Of a DNA stretch of 64,000 bases, positions 34,265-43,342 are shown one piece after another. The position numbers and the translations under genes are program-made. The notes under the pieces were generated by a model, which worked only from the letters and a program-made list of their open reading frames with translations, made no database searches and was not told where the DNA came from. Origin of the DNA: Blumeriella jaapii. Its lineage: Eukaryota; Ascomycota; Leotiomycetes; Helotiales; Drepanopezizaceae. The first letter of the stretch is position 1. Each line of letters opens with the position of its first letter. Location of the stretch: the NCBI GenBank assembly GCA_009599575.1, contig VWND01000019.1, positions 62,001 through 126,000 on the forward strand. Direction: 5' to 3'.

Positions 34265-34530
34265 TATAACGATTTAATCAATCGAAGGGCTAAGAAATCA
34301 GTTAACTGATCGCCGTGTTCATATAATATAAAAAACGAGCTTTTGGTTTTGTAACAAGATATTTATTTAAAATTAATAATTGCAGAAAGCAAAGGTTGCT
34401 AAAAGGAGAAAGCCTTATATATATGAATAATCTCCATAATTAATGGGAAGACCCACCAGAAAACCAGGGAGCTTGCAGCTACACGTAGTTGCTGGGGTGA
34501 CACGAGGGGCCAAAAGAGTGGGTCGTCACA
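34265..34530 (-). repeat. 5' LTR of D1
   Basis: 266 bp, start mutated to TATAACGA, end TCGTCACA, with an unmutated GC-rich block at about 34440-34520. Confidence 0.95.
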
Positions 34531-34535
34531 GAAAT

Positions 34536-35164
34536 AACGGCTAATATTAAAAATTACATATTTTTTTGCGTTGCCTGCAAAAAAAACAAATTATCCAAAT
34601 CGAAAACAAACGAAAAATTATATTTTTTGCTTATTTTTATACGTTTATAAAATAGCATTTTATTAAATTTAATTATAAATCTACCGAACGTTTTTAACAA
34701 AAAAGATTTCGCTTATAACAAAACCGAAAAACCAGCCGTTTACGATATTATATTTATAATCGTTTGCCGTTTAATAAAATAATTTTATTTTACGGTAATC
34801 CGCAAAAATATAATTACGATATAATTCGCTTATATTTTTTGCAAAATAATATTTTTAAAGCATAATATATCCGACGATATCGTTTTCGATCGTAGATTAT
34901 TATTTACGTCGGGTTTTTAAAATATTTTTATTGTAATATTTTATACTAAACGAAAACTGTCTATTGCTTTTTATTTTTAAATTAACCAATAAACCGAAAA
35001 AAAAAACAAACGCCGTATTAAAAACCTACCTACGTTTTTACATAAACTTTAATTAAAACGATTGGCCAAATCTATTACCAATAGCCGAATTCGCTATTAA
35101 TAACGCGATTTTTTTTTTCTATCGAAATATTTTTTTTTTAAGCAAACGGTATTAAAGCGAAACC
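34536..35164 (+). pseudogene. B1 integrase, middle part (between D1 and C2)
   Basis: The plus-strand coding sequence resumes after D1 with the H2C2 cysteine pair (FFCVACKKNKLSKSK-like) and runs through the integrase core. It is colinear with B2 11050-11640 and B3 49430-50030. Cut by C2 at 35164 (AAACC duplicated, 35160-35164 and 35497-35501). Confidence 0.75.
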
Positions 35165-35496
35165 TGTGACGGGGGAACGATAATAAACCAGGGAGCAGAA
35201 AGTGCATTCATTTGATGAACTGAATCTTAAGGATCTGTAAGGATACGAAGGGTCGGTCTGGTTATATACCCGGGATTTATCTAGGTCGTGGTTACTTCGA
35301 AAGGTCGGTAAGGTTCGGAAGTTCGGTAAAGCTTCGGCCTTCGGCCCTTAGCCCCTGCCTTCAGCCCCTCGGCCCTCAGCCCCTGCCTTCAGCCCTTTCG
35401 GCCCTCGGCCCTCGGCCCTCAGCCCCCTGCCTTCAGCCCTTTCGGCCCTCGGCCCTCGGCCTATTGGCCGAGAACCGTGAATCGTGCCCTTTGACA
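35165..35496 (+). repeat. Solo LTR C2, GC-rich and essentially unmutated
   Basis: 332 bp, TGTGACGGGGG to CCCTTTGACA, with target duplication AAACC. Identical to C1 over nearly its whole length but 44 bp longer, because of an extra block of the CCCTCGGCCCTCAGCCC minirepeat (about 35405-35450). The Gly/Arg-rich open frame on the minus strand is a by-product of this repeat. Orientation assigned by similarity to B LTRs. Confidence 0.94.
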
Positions 35497-35501
35497 AAAC
35501 C

Positions 35502-35950
35502 GTTTGGCCTAGAAAAACTGCCGAACTACGAATTAAAATCAGCCGCATAAATAACGGAAAAATTAAAACAAATATATCAAATTTTAAAAGAAATACTATT
35601 TTACGCGCAAAACTTTTAAGCAAAATACTATAATAAAAAACACGCTTAAACGCATTTTGCTATCGGAAAAAAAGCGTATTTAAATATAAAAAACCTGAAA
35701 ATAAAAAATTTTTGCAAAAAACTAAACGTTAAAAAATTTAAATCTTTTTCGATATTAAATAAAATCGGCTTTTAAATATACAAACTCCGATTTTCAAACA
35801 CTTGGAAATTTTATAACGTTTTTTCACGTTAGTCTATTAAGTTTTTATCGCAAAACGTTAAAAATCGACAAAAACGAAAAAAAAAAAGCGAAAGCATCGG
35901 GCTTCGAACTTATAAAAAACGATTTCGGAAAAAAAAAAAGAAAAATAAAA
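35502..35950 (+). pseudogene. B1 integrase C-terminal part
   Basis: The plus strand reads KKAYLNIKNLKIKN, then LNKIGF and KLRFSNTWKFYNVFSR, matching B3 48974-49240 (family W.FH.VFHVSLL). Trp and His codons are partly converted. Confidence 0.78.
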
Positions 35951-35954
35951 AGTC

Positions 35955-36110
35955 GATTAAATTTTGGATTTCGCATTTAAAAATCGGTGAAAAAAATTAC
36001 ATTTTTTAGTAAAATAAAAAAAATGATTTTCGGACTACGACTTTTAGCAAAAGGCCGAAAACCTAAAAAACGCATCAGATCTGATTATTAAATTTTTCAA
36101 ACACAACCTT
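35955..36110 (+). pseudogene. B1 chromodomain
   Basis: In one frame the plus strand reads ILDFAFKNR, then KKLHFLVK, and FSDYDF followed by QKAENLKNASDLIIKFF. Stops stand exactly where family Trp codons occur. This is the canonical chromodomain pattern (ILD.R...LQFLVKWKGY....TWEPAENL), which places family B among the chromoviruses. Confidence 0.85.
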
Positions 36111-36179
36111 TTTAAACCTGGCGCAAAAAAAAACGAATATTATTAATGCACTATTAGTATTTACATTTAATATTATAAT

Positions 36180-36660
36180 TTTTTTAATATTTGATTTAAA
36201 ATTATTCTGATTACCCCGTAAAGCATTATTTCTAAATTCAATTAATATTAACAAAAAACCTTACTATTTTTGACCGAAAATTATATTTTAACGTCAAATC
36301 TTAAAATACTACTTTTAAATTTAATTAATATTAGCAAAGGATTTTATTATTTTTGACCGAAAATTGTATTTCAACGTCAAACCTTAAAGCACTGCTTTCA
36401 AATCTAATTAATATTGGCGAAAAACCTTATTATTTCTGATCGAAAATTATATTTCAACGTTAAACTTTAAAATACTGCTTTCAAATCCAATTAATATTAG
36501 CGAAAAAAAACTTTATTATCCTTGACCGAAAATTGTATTTCAACGTCAAATCTTAAAGTACTGCTTTTAAATTTAATTAATATTAGCAAAAAACCTTATT
36601 ATTTCTGATCGAAAATCATACTTTTATATTAAATCTTAAAATATCCTTCGATATTACGCG
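36180..36660 (+). repeat. 3' untranslated tandem repeats of B1 (about 5 units)
   Basis: Units of about 83-88 bp, each with TTATTATTT.TGA.CGAAAAT, then ATTTCAACGTCAAA and CTTTTAAATTTAATTAATAT. More units than B2 or B3, which explains B1's larger net length. Confidence 0.87.
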
Positions 36661-36719
36661 ATATTACCGCAGGCAAAACTAAATTTAATACGAAAAACAG
36701 TATTTAAAAAAAAGGAAAA

Positions 36720-36950
36720 TATTAAAAGGCACGGCTTATAATTCCCGACCCAAAGCCAAGACCTTATCTAATAGCTTCGAGACTTGGCTTTCGGCCAACA
36801 GCCGAAGCTTTACCGAAACCCCGAAGCAAGCGCGATTTAACGGCTCTAAGATATAACCAAACGAACTCTTCGTATTCCATTAAATCTCTAAGATTCAGTA
36901 TATTAATAAATGCACCGTTTGCTCCCTGGTCTGCAGATATTCCCGTAACA
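36720..36950 (+). repeat. 3' LTR of B1
   Basis: 231 bp, start mutated to TATTAAAAGG, end TCCCGTAACA, followed by ATATA. Confidence 0.93.
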
Positions 36951-37289
36951 ATATAATTCGTAAAAAATTCGAAAAAAAAAAAAATTTACGCCGTCGCTAG
37001 CGTAAAAAAAAAGTTGTTAATAATATAACGATTTAATCAGTCGGAAGGCTGGAAGATCAGTTAATTAATCGCCGTATTTATATAATATAAAAAACGAGCC
37101 TTTGATTTTATAATAAAAATATTCATTTAAAATTAACAATTGCAGAAAGCAGAAATTGCTAAAAAAAAAAAACTTTATATATATAAATAATCTCCACAAT
37201 TGATAAAAAGACCTATCAGAAAACCAAGGAGCTTGCAGCTACACGTAGTTGCTGGGGTGACACGAGGGGCAAAAAAGTGAGTCGTCACA
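36951..37289 (-). mobile_element. Element D0b, right part with 5' LTR
   Basis: After the duplicated ATATA, 73 bp of D leader resume, followed by the 5' LTR 37024-37289 (266 bp, TATAACGA to TCGTCACA). This closes D0b on the right. Its right flank, CCTTC, would be the target duplication; the other side is outside the window. Confidence 0.92.
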
Positions 37290-37845
37290 CCTTCTGAAAA
37301 ATCCTAGAATGGCAGCCTTTCGGCTGCACTCCGCTAAACGTTAATTAATACTATTATTACTATTATTCCGACCTTTTTTTAATCCTTTTTAATATAACCT
37401 TAATAACTGGTTTTTTAGCAATTATTCTTATAAAATGTTTTATTTAAATATTATTTTCAGCCCTTATAATACTATCCGGCCCCCACGGCTTATCCGCAAA
37501 AAATATTATTCGAAGATTGGTAAAAGGCAAAAAATCTTGGCGGATCATCTGACTTAATGTTGGTTCCTGACATATAAATACAAAAAAAAAATGGAGCTTT
37601 CGAAAAAAGTATTTCTCAGAAAACCAGGCGAATTCTATTTAATATGCTTTTCCAGCCTTTATTCCGATCTTTTTTCCTTCGTACCAATTCTTTTTAATAT
37701 AACTTTAATAACTGGTTTTTTAGCAATCATTCTTATAAAATATTTTACCTAAATATTATCTCCAGCCTTTATAATACTATCCGGCCTCTACGGCCTATCC
37801 GCAGAAAATACTATTCGAGGATTGGTAGAAAGCAAAGGGTCTTGG
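37290..37845. repeat. Spacer with an imperfect direct repeat; only sequence not assigned to families A-E
   Basis: Two copies of a roughly 180-bp unit (37364-37540 and 37661-37845) share GGTTTTTTAGCAAT, TATAATACTATCCGGCC and AAAATA.TATTCGA.GATTGG. The second ends exactly at the D2 insertion (CTTGG). No ORF of note. A TTTCGGCTGCACTCCGC block at about 37317-37334 is GC-richer. It may be old satellite or a fragment of another element. Confidence 0.7.
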
Positions 37846-38111
37846 TGTGACGACTCACTCTTTTGGCCCCTCGTATCACCCCAGCAACTACGTGTAGCTG
37901 CAAGCTCCCTGGTCTCCTGATGGGTCTTCCCATTAACTGTGGAAATTATTTATATATATAAAACTTTTTCCTTTTAGCAACTTTTGCCTTTTGCAGTTAT
38001 TAATTCTAAGTAAATATTTTTATTACAAAACCGAAGGCTCGTTTTTTATATTATATAATACGGCGACCAGTTGATTAAGCTTTCAGCCTTTCGACTGATT
38101 AGATCGTTATA
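37846..38111 (+). repeat. 5' LTR of D2
   Basis: 266 bp, TGTGACGACTCACTC to ATCGTTATA (mutated from ATCGTCACA); inverted relative to the LTR at 37024-37289. Confidence 0.94.
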
Positions 38112-38889
38112 TTATTAATAACTTTTTTTTTACGCTAGCGACGGCGTAAATTATTTTTCTTTTCGAATTTTTTACGGGTCATATTAAAATGATCGACCGG
38201 TCGTAAAAAAGCTTATTTCCGCATTTTGCGAAGGATGGCTTCTGTTAACGATTTCTTTTTTAGCAAAACTTTTCAGCTTTTGTTACTACATTTCAACCTT
38301 TTTTTTAATCAGCGAAAAAGCAGCTTTTCCCAAAAGCTTTTTTTTTTAAAAAACAATCTTTTTTCCGAAGAAAAAAAAACAAAAGAAAAAACAGAGCGCT
38401 AATTATTTCGCTTGCCATTTTTTTTTTGCAGCCTAACGCTAAAAGCGTTTAATTAAAACTTTTGCAAAATCAATTAAAAAAAGCGCAAAAGCGTAAACGA
38501 TAACTTTTGAAAACTATACAATTGCGACAAACCTTTTAATTAAAGCGTTTGATAAAATTTATCGAACGTACTTTTGTTAATCGCGAATCTGCTGCTTTTT
38601 CCTTTTTTCGCAACGTTTTATTTTAACCAGCAAACGCTGCAAGTTAATTTTTACGCTTTTCGCGAACTTTTTTTAAATTTTCTTTTAACGGCCAAAATCT
38701 TAGCGCGCTTTTTAAACGCTATAATTTTTATTTATTTGCTGACTTTCGATTAGCTCGCATAAAACGCGTTTCGAATTTTAAATTTAAGCTAAATAATAAT
38801 AAAAATTACAAAATACGTTATTAAAAAATTAAAATTTTCGATAATTTCGAATTTTATTATAATTATTTCGCTAGCGATCGATTTCGCAA
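38112..38889 (+). other. D2 leader
   Basis: No gene; homologous to 33486-34264 and 5166-5888. Starts TTATTAATAAC after the LTR. Contains ACCGGTCGTAAAAA and A/T runs. Confidence 0.65.
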
Positions 38890-39720
38890 AAATTATATAT
38901 TCGATCAAACCGAAAGCGTAGCAAAAAAGTTTCTGATTCCGCGTATTTTAACCGTTTCGATTTTATATTTTCCGAAAAATTAATAAAAAAAATCGCCGAT
39001 TTTCTGGCCGATTTTTCCGACGTTTAAAAGGCCGAAAACGAGTTTAAAATGCTTATAATAAATACGTACGACGACTTTTAGCGATTTTATCTGCGATTTT
39101 TCATTTTCGCAGCGAACGCTTAAATACGAATTAACAAACAGCTTCGGAACGCTTTCCGCGATAAAATACCAAAGCGTTTACGAAAAAAGCTGTATTTGAA
39201 ATAAACGCGTATAACGATTTTTAAAAATTAGCTTACCGCCGTCCGACAAAAAAAACAAAATCAATTGGCTAAACGAATTTTATACGCGAATCGCTTTTTA
39301 ATCAAATTTATTATTTATTAAAATAATAAATTTTTAACCAAAGCGTATTACGAATTAAATCGTACGTACGAAAGTCGTCCAAATGCTTCACAGGCTTTTT
39401 TTCAGCTCCTTGTTCTTTTTTTTTCTCTACGCCAAAACGCCTCTTCTGGCGTTTTTTTTTTTCGATCGGACCAACGACAACGCTCGTTTTTTATTTTATA
39501 TCAGAAAGTTCGAGGCTAATTTGCGCGATTTTTTACGGGCCGACCTTCGGTTCCATTCAAAGGCTTTTTCAGGCTAGTAAATATAAACGAAATCGAGCCG
39601 GCCGAAAATTCGCTTTTTGATAATAATAGTAAAAACGAAAATTCTTTTCCAAACGATTTTCAAAACGCATATAAAAAAATTGAAAGCTTTTCCGTTAATC
39701 GGAAAAACGCTTAAGCCTAA
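38890..39720 (+). pseudogene. D2 gag remnant
   Basis: The plus strand reads a SVAKKFLIPRILTVSILY-like start and KAENEFKMLIINTYDDF. The 39383-39577 frame (FFDRTNDNARFLFYIRKFEA) covers the distal part. Stops and frame changes remain. Confidence 0.65.
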
Positions 39721-39743
39721 GCAAAGCTTTTTTTTTAAGCGTA

Positions 39744-39929
39744 TTGCGCGATATGCGTTATTTTAACGTTCGAAAGCTTTTTGGTGGCGATTTATTAATA
39801 ATTTCCGTTATATTTATTAAAAATAGCTTTTCGTACAAAATAAAAGCGTTCGCCGATTTTAAAGCGAACGGTTATATATTAATCGATTCGGCGCTAATTA
39901 AATTCTTTTTTTTTTTTTTAAACTTTTAA
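39744..39929 (+). pseudogene. D2 protease fragment
   Basis: MRDMRYFNVRKLFGGDLLII, then AFADFKANGYILIDSALI; same segment as in D1 and D0b. Confidence 0.68.
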
Positions 39930-40321
39930 TTTAATTTTTTCCGGCTTTTTTTTTTGTAAAAAAGTATAATAAAACTCGTAATTATTTAATTACATATTTT
40001 ACGCTTTTCAATTTTATTATTAACAATCGAATACAATCGTTTATTTTTTTTTTAATTATTAATTTCGGAAATTATAGTATGATTTTAAAAAAAGCTTAGT
40101 TGGCCGAATATTAAATTTTATTAAATTGTAATAAACGCAAGCTTTATTAGCCGAAATTTTACTTTTTTATAGTTTTTTACGCTCGTTGTATTAAAATCTT
40201 TTATTTGCATTTCCGAAAAATTTAATTTCGCTATTAAAACGACGTTGTAAAACGTAACAAAAACTTTAATTAATTATGGCAGATTTACAACGTTATGCGA
40301 AGCGCGAAAAAATCGAATTTT

Positions 40322-40354
40322 ATTCGCGGTGCTAATTTCGATAGCGACGCCAAT
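40322..40354 (+). repeat. 33-bp palindromic repeat, copy in D2
   Basis: Starts ATTCGCGGTGC and ends GACGCCAAT; the family D form has one base change in the right arm (CGCCAAT). Confidence 0.8.
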
Positions 40355-40671
40355 AAAATAATACAAAAAATCATACCATTGCTTTTTTAAACTGCCGATT
40401 TCTTTTTTATTATTTCTTTTTTTTTTTTTTTTTTTTCGTTAAAACAGCTTTCTCGTTCTACGAAAAACAATTATATTAAAAACCGAAAAAAAGCTTTCGT
40501 CGCGATAGCCTTTCAGTTTAATATAATCGATAGCTTAAACAAGCCATTTTCTGAACTTTTTAAACGACCAATTCGAAAACGAATTCCTTAACCTACTGCT
40601 TATTTAATTTCTATCTGCCAGATTATTATATACGCTTTTAAGCTGATTTTTAAAAAAAAAGCAGTTAAAAT

Positions 40672-41700
40672 GTTTTTAATTTTCCTATACGAAATCGATA
40701 AAATATTAAACGACCTTACGTATAATACTTTTTTTAAAACCTAATCTTATAGTTTTTTCGAACGTTTCAAAACCAACGAAATATCAATTTCGATTTTTTT
40801 AATTAATTTAACAAAACTAATTTTAAATAAACCTTTTTTTAAATCTTTTTCCCCGGAATACAAAAACCTCGAATACGTGTTTTTTAAAGCCGCTAATAAC
40901 GAGCTAGCTTTTCACCGGCTTTACGATTATAAAATCGAATTTATTATAAATAAATAAAAACTGAAATATATTTTTTTGTATAAAATATCGATTCCAAAAT
41001 TCGAAATTATTAAAACTTATTTGCAAAATAATTTTAATAAAGGCTTTATCGAACTTTTCATCGCTTTTTTCGTTGTTTAATGCTTTTCGTTAAAAAACCC
41101 GACGGTTTATTGCGTTTTTGTATCGATTATCGAGCTTTTAATAACGTTATTCGTAAAAATCGCTATTTTTTTTTTTATCGATAAAACTTTTGCTTGTTTT
41201 TCGAAAGCGCGAATTTTTACAAAACTCGATATTCGTTAAACCTTTTACAAAATTCGAATAAACTCCGCTAATAAAAAACTAACGACGTTTCGTACGCGTT
41301 ACGGCGCTTATAAATGCAAAATGCTACTTTTTAACTTTATTAATAAACCCGCAATTTATCAACGTTATATAAACGACGTTTTTTTCGATTATTTAAACGA
41401 TTTTTGCATTGCATATTTAAATAATATTTTTATTTACTCGTCCGACCTTTTAAAATACGCTATATACGTTCGCAAAATATTTCAAAAGCTTGCTAACGCT
41501 GAATTATAAGCCGATATTCGGAAATCTGAATTCAACGTTATTTAAATCCGTTATCTAAACTTTATTATTTCGATTAAAAGCCTAAAAATAAATCTAAAAA
41601 AAATCTTCGTAATCGCCTACTAAAAGCTTTTTACTATTATAAAAAGTATACAAAGCTTTTTTGGTTTTTGTAATTTTTACCGACGTTTTATTCGAAACTA
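40672..41700 (+). pseudogene. D2 reverse transcriptase
   Basis: Pieces in order: [71 protein letters not shown]-like; and the 41321-41509 frame QRYINDVFFDYLNDFCIAYL, then NNIFIYSSDLL. YLDD reads YLNN. Cleaner than D1 at the KPDG..RFCIDYR motif. Confidence 0.9.
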
Positions 41701-42440
41701 CGGTATAATTGCAAAACTTTTAATTTATTTAATCAAAGCTAACGTTTTTTACAATTTCATTTCTAAATATTAAAAAAGTTTCGACCTTTTTATATTAACT
41801 TTTATTATTGCATTAATTTTATAATATTACAGGCAAAACTTTTTTTGCATATTAAAAACTAACGCTTCCGACGGCGTAATAGCTTTTGTATTTTCGCAAT
41901 TTTATAACGACGATTAGCTTTTAATCGCTTATTTTAGCAAAACTATAATTTTCGCAAAACTAAACTACGTCGTATACGACAAAAAAATACTCGCAATCGT
42001 AAAATTTTTAAGCAATTTTCGTATTAAACTAGCTAGCTTAGTTTATTAAATTAAAATAATTATTAATTATAAAACTTTAAAATATTTTATAATTTTTAAA
42101 CTTTTAAACGTTCGATAAGCACGTTAAGCCGAGCTTCTCGCCGATTACAACTTTTTTATTACGTATAAACCAAATAAACACAACTTTTTGGCTAACGTAT
42201 TAATACGTCGTACGAGCGAATTCGACCGCCAAAACTTTTTTAAACGCATTTAGCGTCTGCAAACACTTTTTCGAACCGATCAAATCGATCACCGCTTTTT
42301 AATTAAAAAACTTCGACTTTTTACGGCTTCCGAAACAGCTGTTTTTATTATTAAAATAGCTGATTTCTTTTTCGCATTCCGTATCGTTAACCAGCTTTTT
42401 TACGCTAATCGCATAATTAATAGCCTAATGGCCTTTCGAA
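41701..42440 (+). pseudogene. D2 RNase H and connection
   Basis: Contains LKTNASDGVIAFVFSQF (family L.TDASD.A.G.VLSQ) near 41850-41920, then KLNYVVYDKKILAIVKFL near 41960-42010, a standard RNase H second half. Confidence 0.8.
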
Positions 42441-42970
42441 AAAAAGCTGTACGAAACGCTACGAAAAAAAACGATAATAATACTTCGTATATATTTAAAC
42501 GCGATTTGCTGCTATATTACGGTCGCTTAATAATATCAAACGTCGATCATTTTCGTTTGGCCCTTATATAAAAAATGCACGACCAAATCTTTACCGTTTA
42601 TTTTAGCGTTCGCAAAACTACGCAATTGTTTTCGGACCAATATTATTAGCGAGATATAACAGCTTTCGTAAAACAATATTATCGCAACTGCTACGCTTAT
42701 CGAAAAAGTTTTATTTTTAAAAAATAAGCGCCCCGGCTTTTTTCAGTTTTTTTCTGTTTTTAACCATTTTTAAAAACACGTTACAATAGACTTTTGCAGC
42801 TTTAACAAAAACAAATACGATTACGATAACGTGTTCGTAATAATAAATCGCTTTTCCAAGCAGATTATTTCGATTTTCTGTTATAAAAATATCGACGCTC
42901 GAAGCTTCGCTAAATTATATATATTCCACGTGTATAAGTATTTTAGCTTTTTAAAAAATATTATTAGCGA
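42441..42970 (+). pseudogene. D2 integrase, first part
   Basis: The H2C2 region (42480-42710) reads FKRDLLLYYGRLIISNVDHF, then KMHDQIFTVYFSVRKTTQLF. The core begins at 42831: VIINRFSKQIISIFCYKNID (family VD RFSKQ...PC.K...A), then FLKNIISD, where A2 interrupts within the family ISDRG motif. Confidence 0.88.
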
Positions 42971-43236
42971 TGTAAAAGTAGGTAGGAAAACCAGACTGAT
43001 ACGGCCATATGTCGGTGGGTAAAATGGTCTAGGAAATCCTTAGAAAAGACTGAAAAAAGAAAAAAGAAAAATAAGTAAAGGTATAAATTGGACTGCGTGC
43101 TTATAATACTATCTAAAAGGATGCTTTGCTTTTATATTTGTTGAAAATAGTTAGTGGCAAAGGGTTTCGGAAAAGTTTGCCTCGATTATAGCTAAAACTA
43201 CCAGCTTTTATTAATACAAGATATTATCGTTTTATA
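42971..43236 (-). repeat. 3' LTR of A2
   Basis: 266 bp, TGTAAAAGTAGG to CGTTTTATA. Confidence 0.94.
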
Positions 43237-43342
43237 TTCTGTTTCAAATAATATACGTAATCGTTTTTAATTACGACCAAAAAAAAATATAATTTTAATA
43301 AATACAATTTAGTTTATTTCATATGGTTTAAAAACTAATTAA

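Larger units (their letters stand above)
28102..34530 (-). mobile_element. Element D1: complete 6.43-kb Ty3/gypsy retrotransposon in B1 integrase
   Basis: Minus strand; LTRs 28102-28367 and 34265-34530; target duplication GAAAT. Coding order from right to left: leader, gag, protease, RT, RNase H, integrase with a GPY/F-type end, polypurine tract. It is uninterrupted and serves as the reference for D0a, D0b and D2. Confidence 0.96.
5889..36950 (+). mobile_element. Element B1: Ty3/gypsy chromovirus, split by four insertions
   Basis: Full-length plus-strand element with LTRs 5889-6121 and 36720-36950 and the target duplication ATATA (5884-5888 and 36951-36955). Order: LTR, gag, protease, RT, RNase H, integrase, chromodomain, tandem 3' untranslated repeats, LTR. 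It carries C1, B2 (with A1 inside), D1 and C2; each insertion has its own 5-bp duplication, so the B1 reading can be rejoined exactly. Without the insertions it is about 6.46 kb, close to B3. All genes are RIP-damaged. Confidence 0.95.

Noticed and set aside
35348..35623. Gly/Arg/Glu-rich frame (GRGPRAEGRG-type repeats)
   Set aside because: Translation of the GC-rich minirepeat in solo LTR C2; absent as a frame in C1 and not coding.
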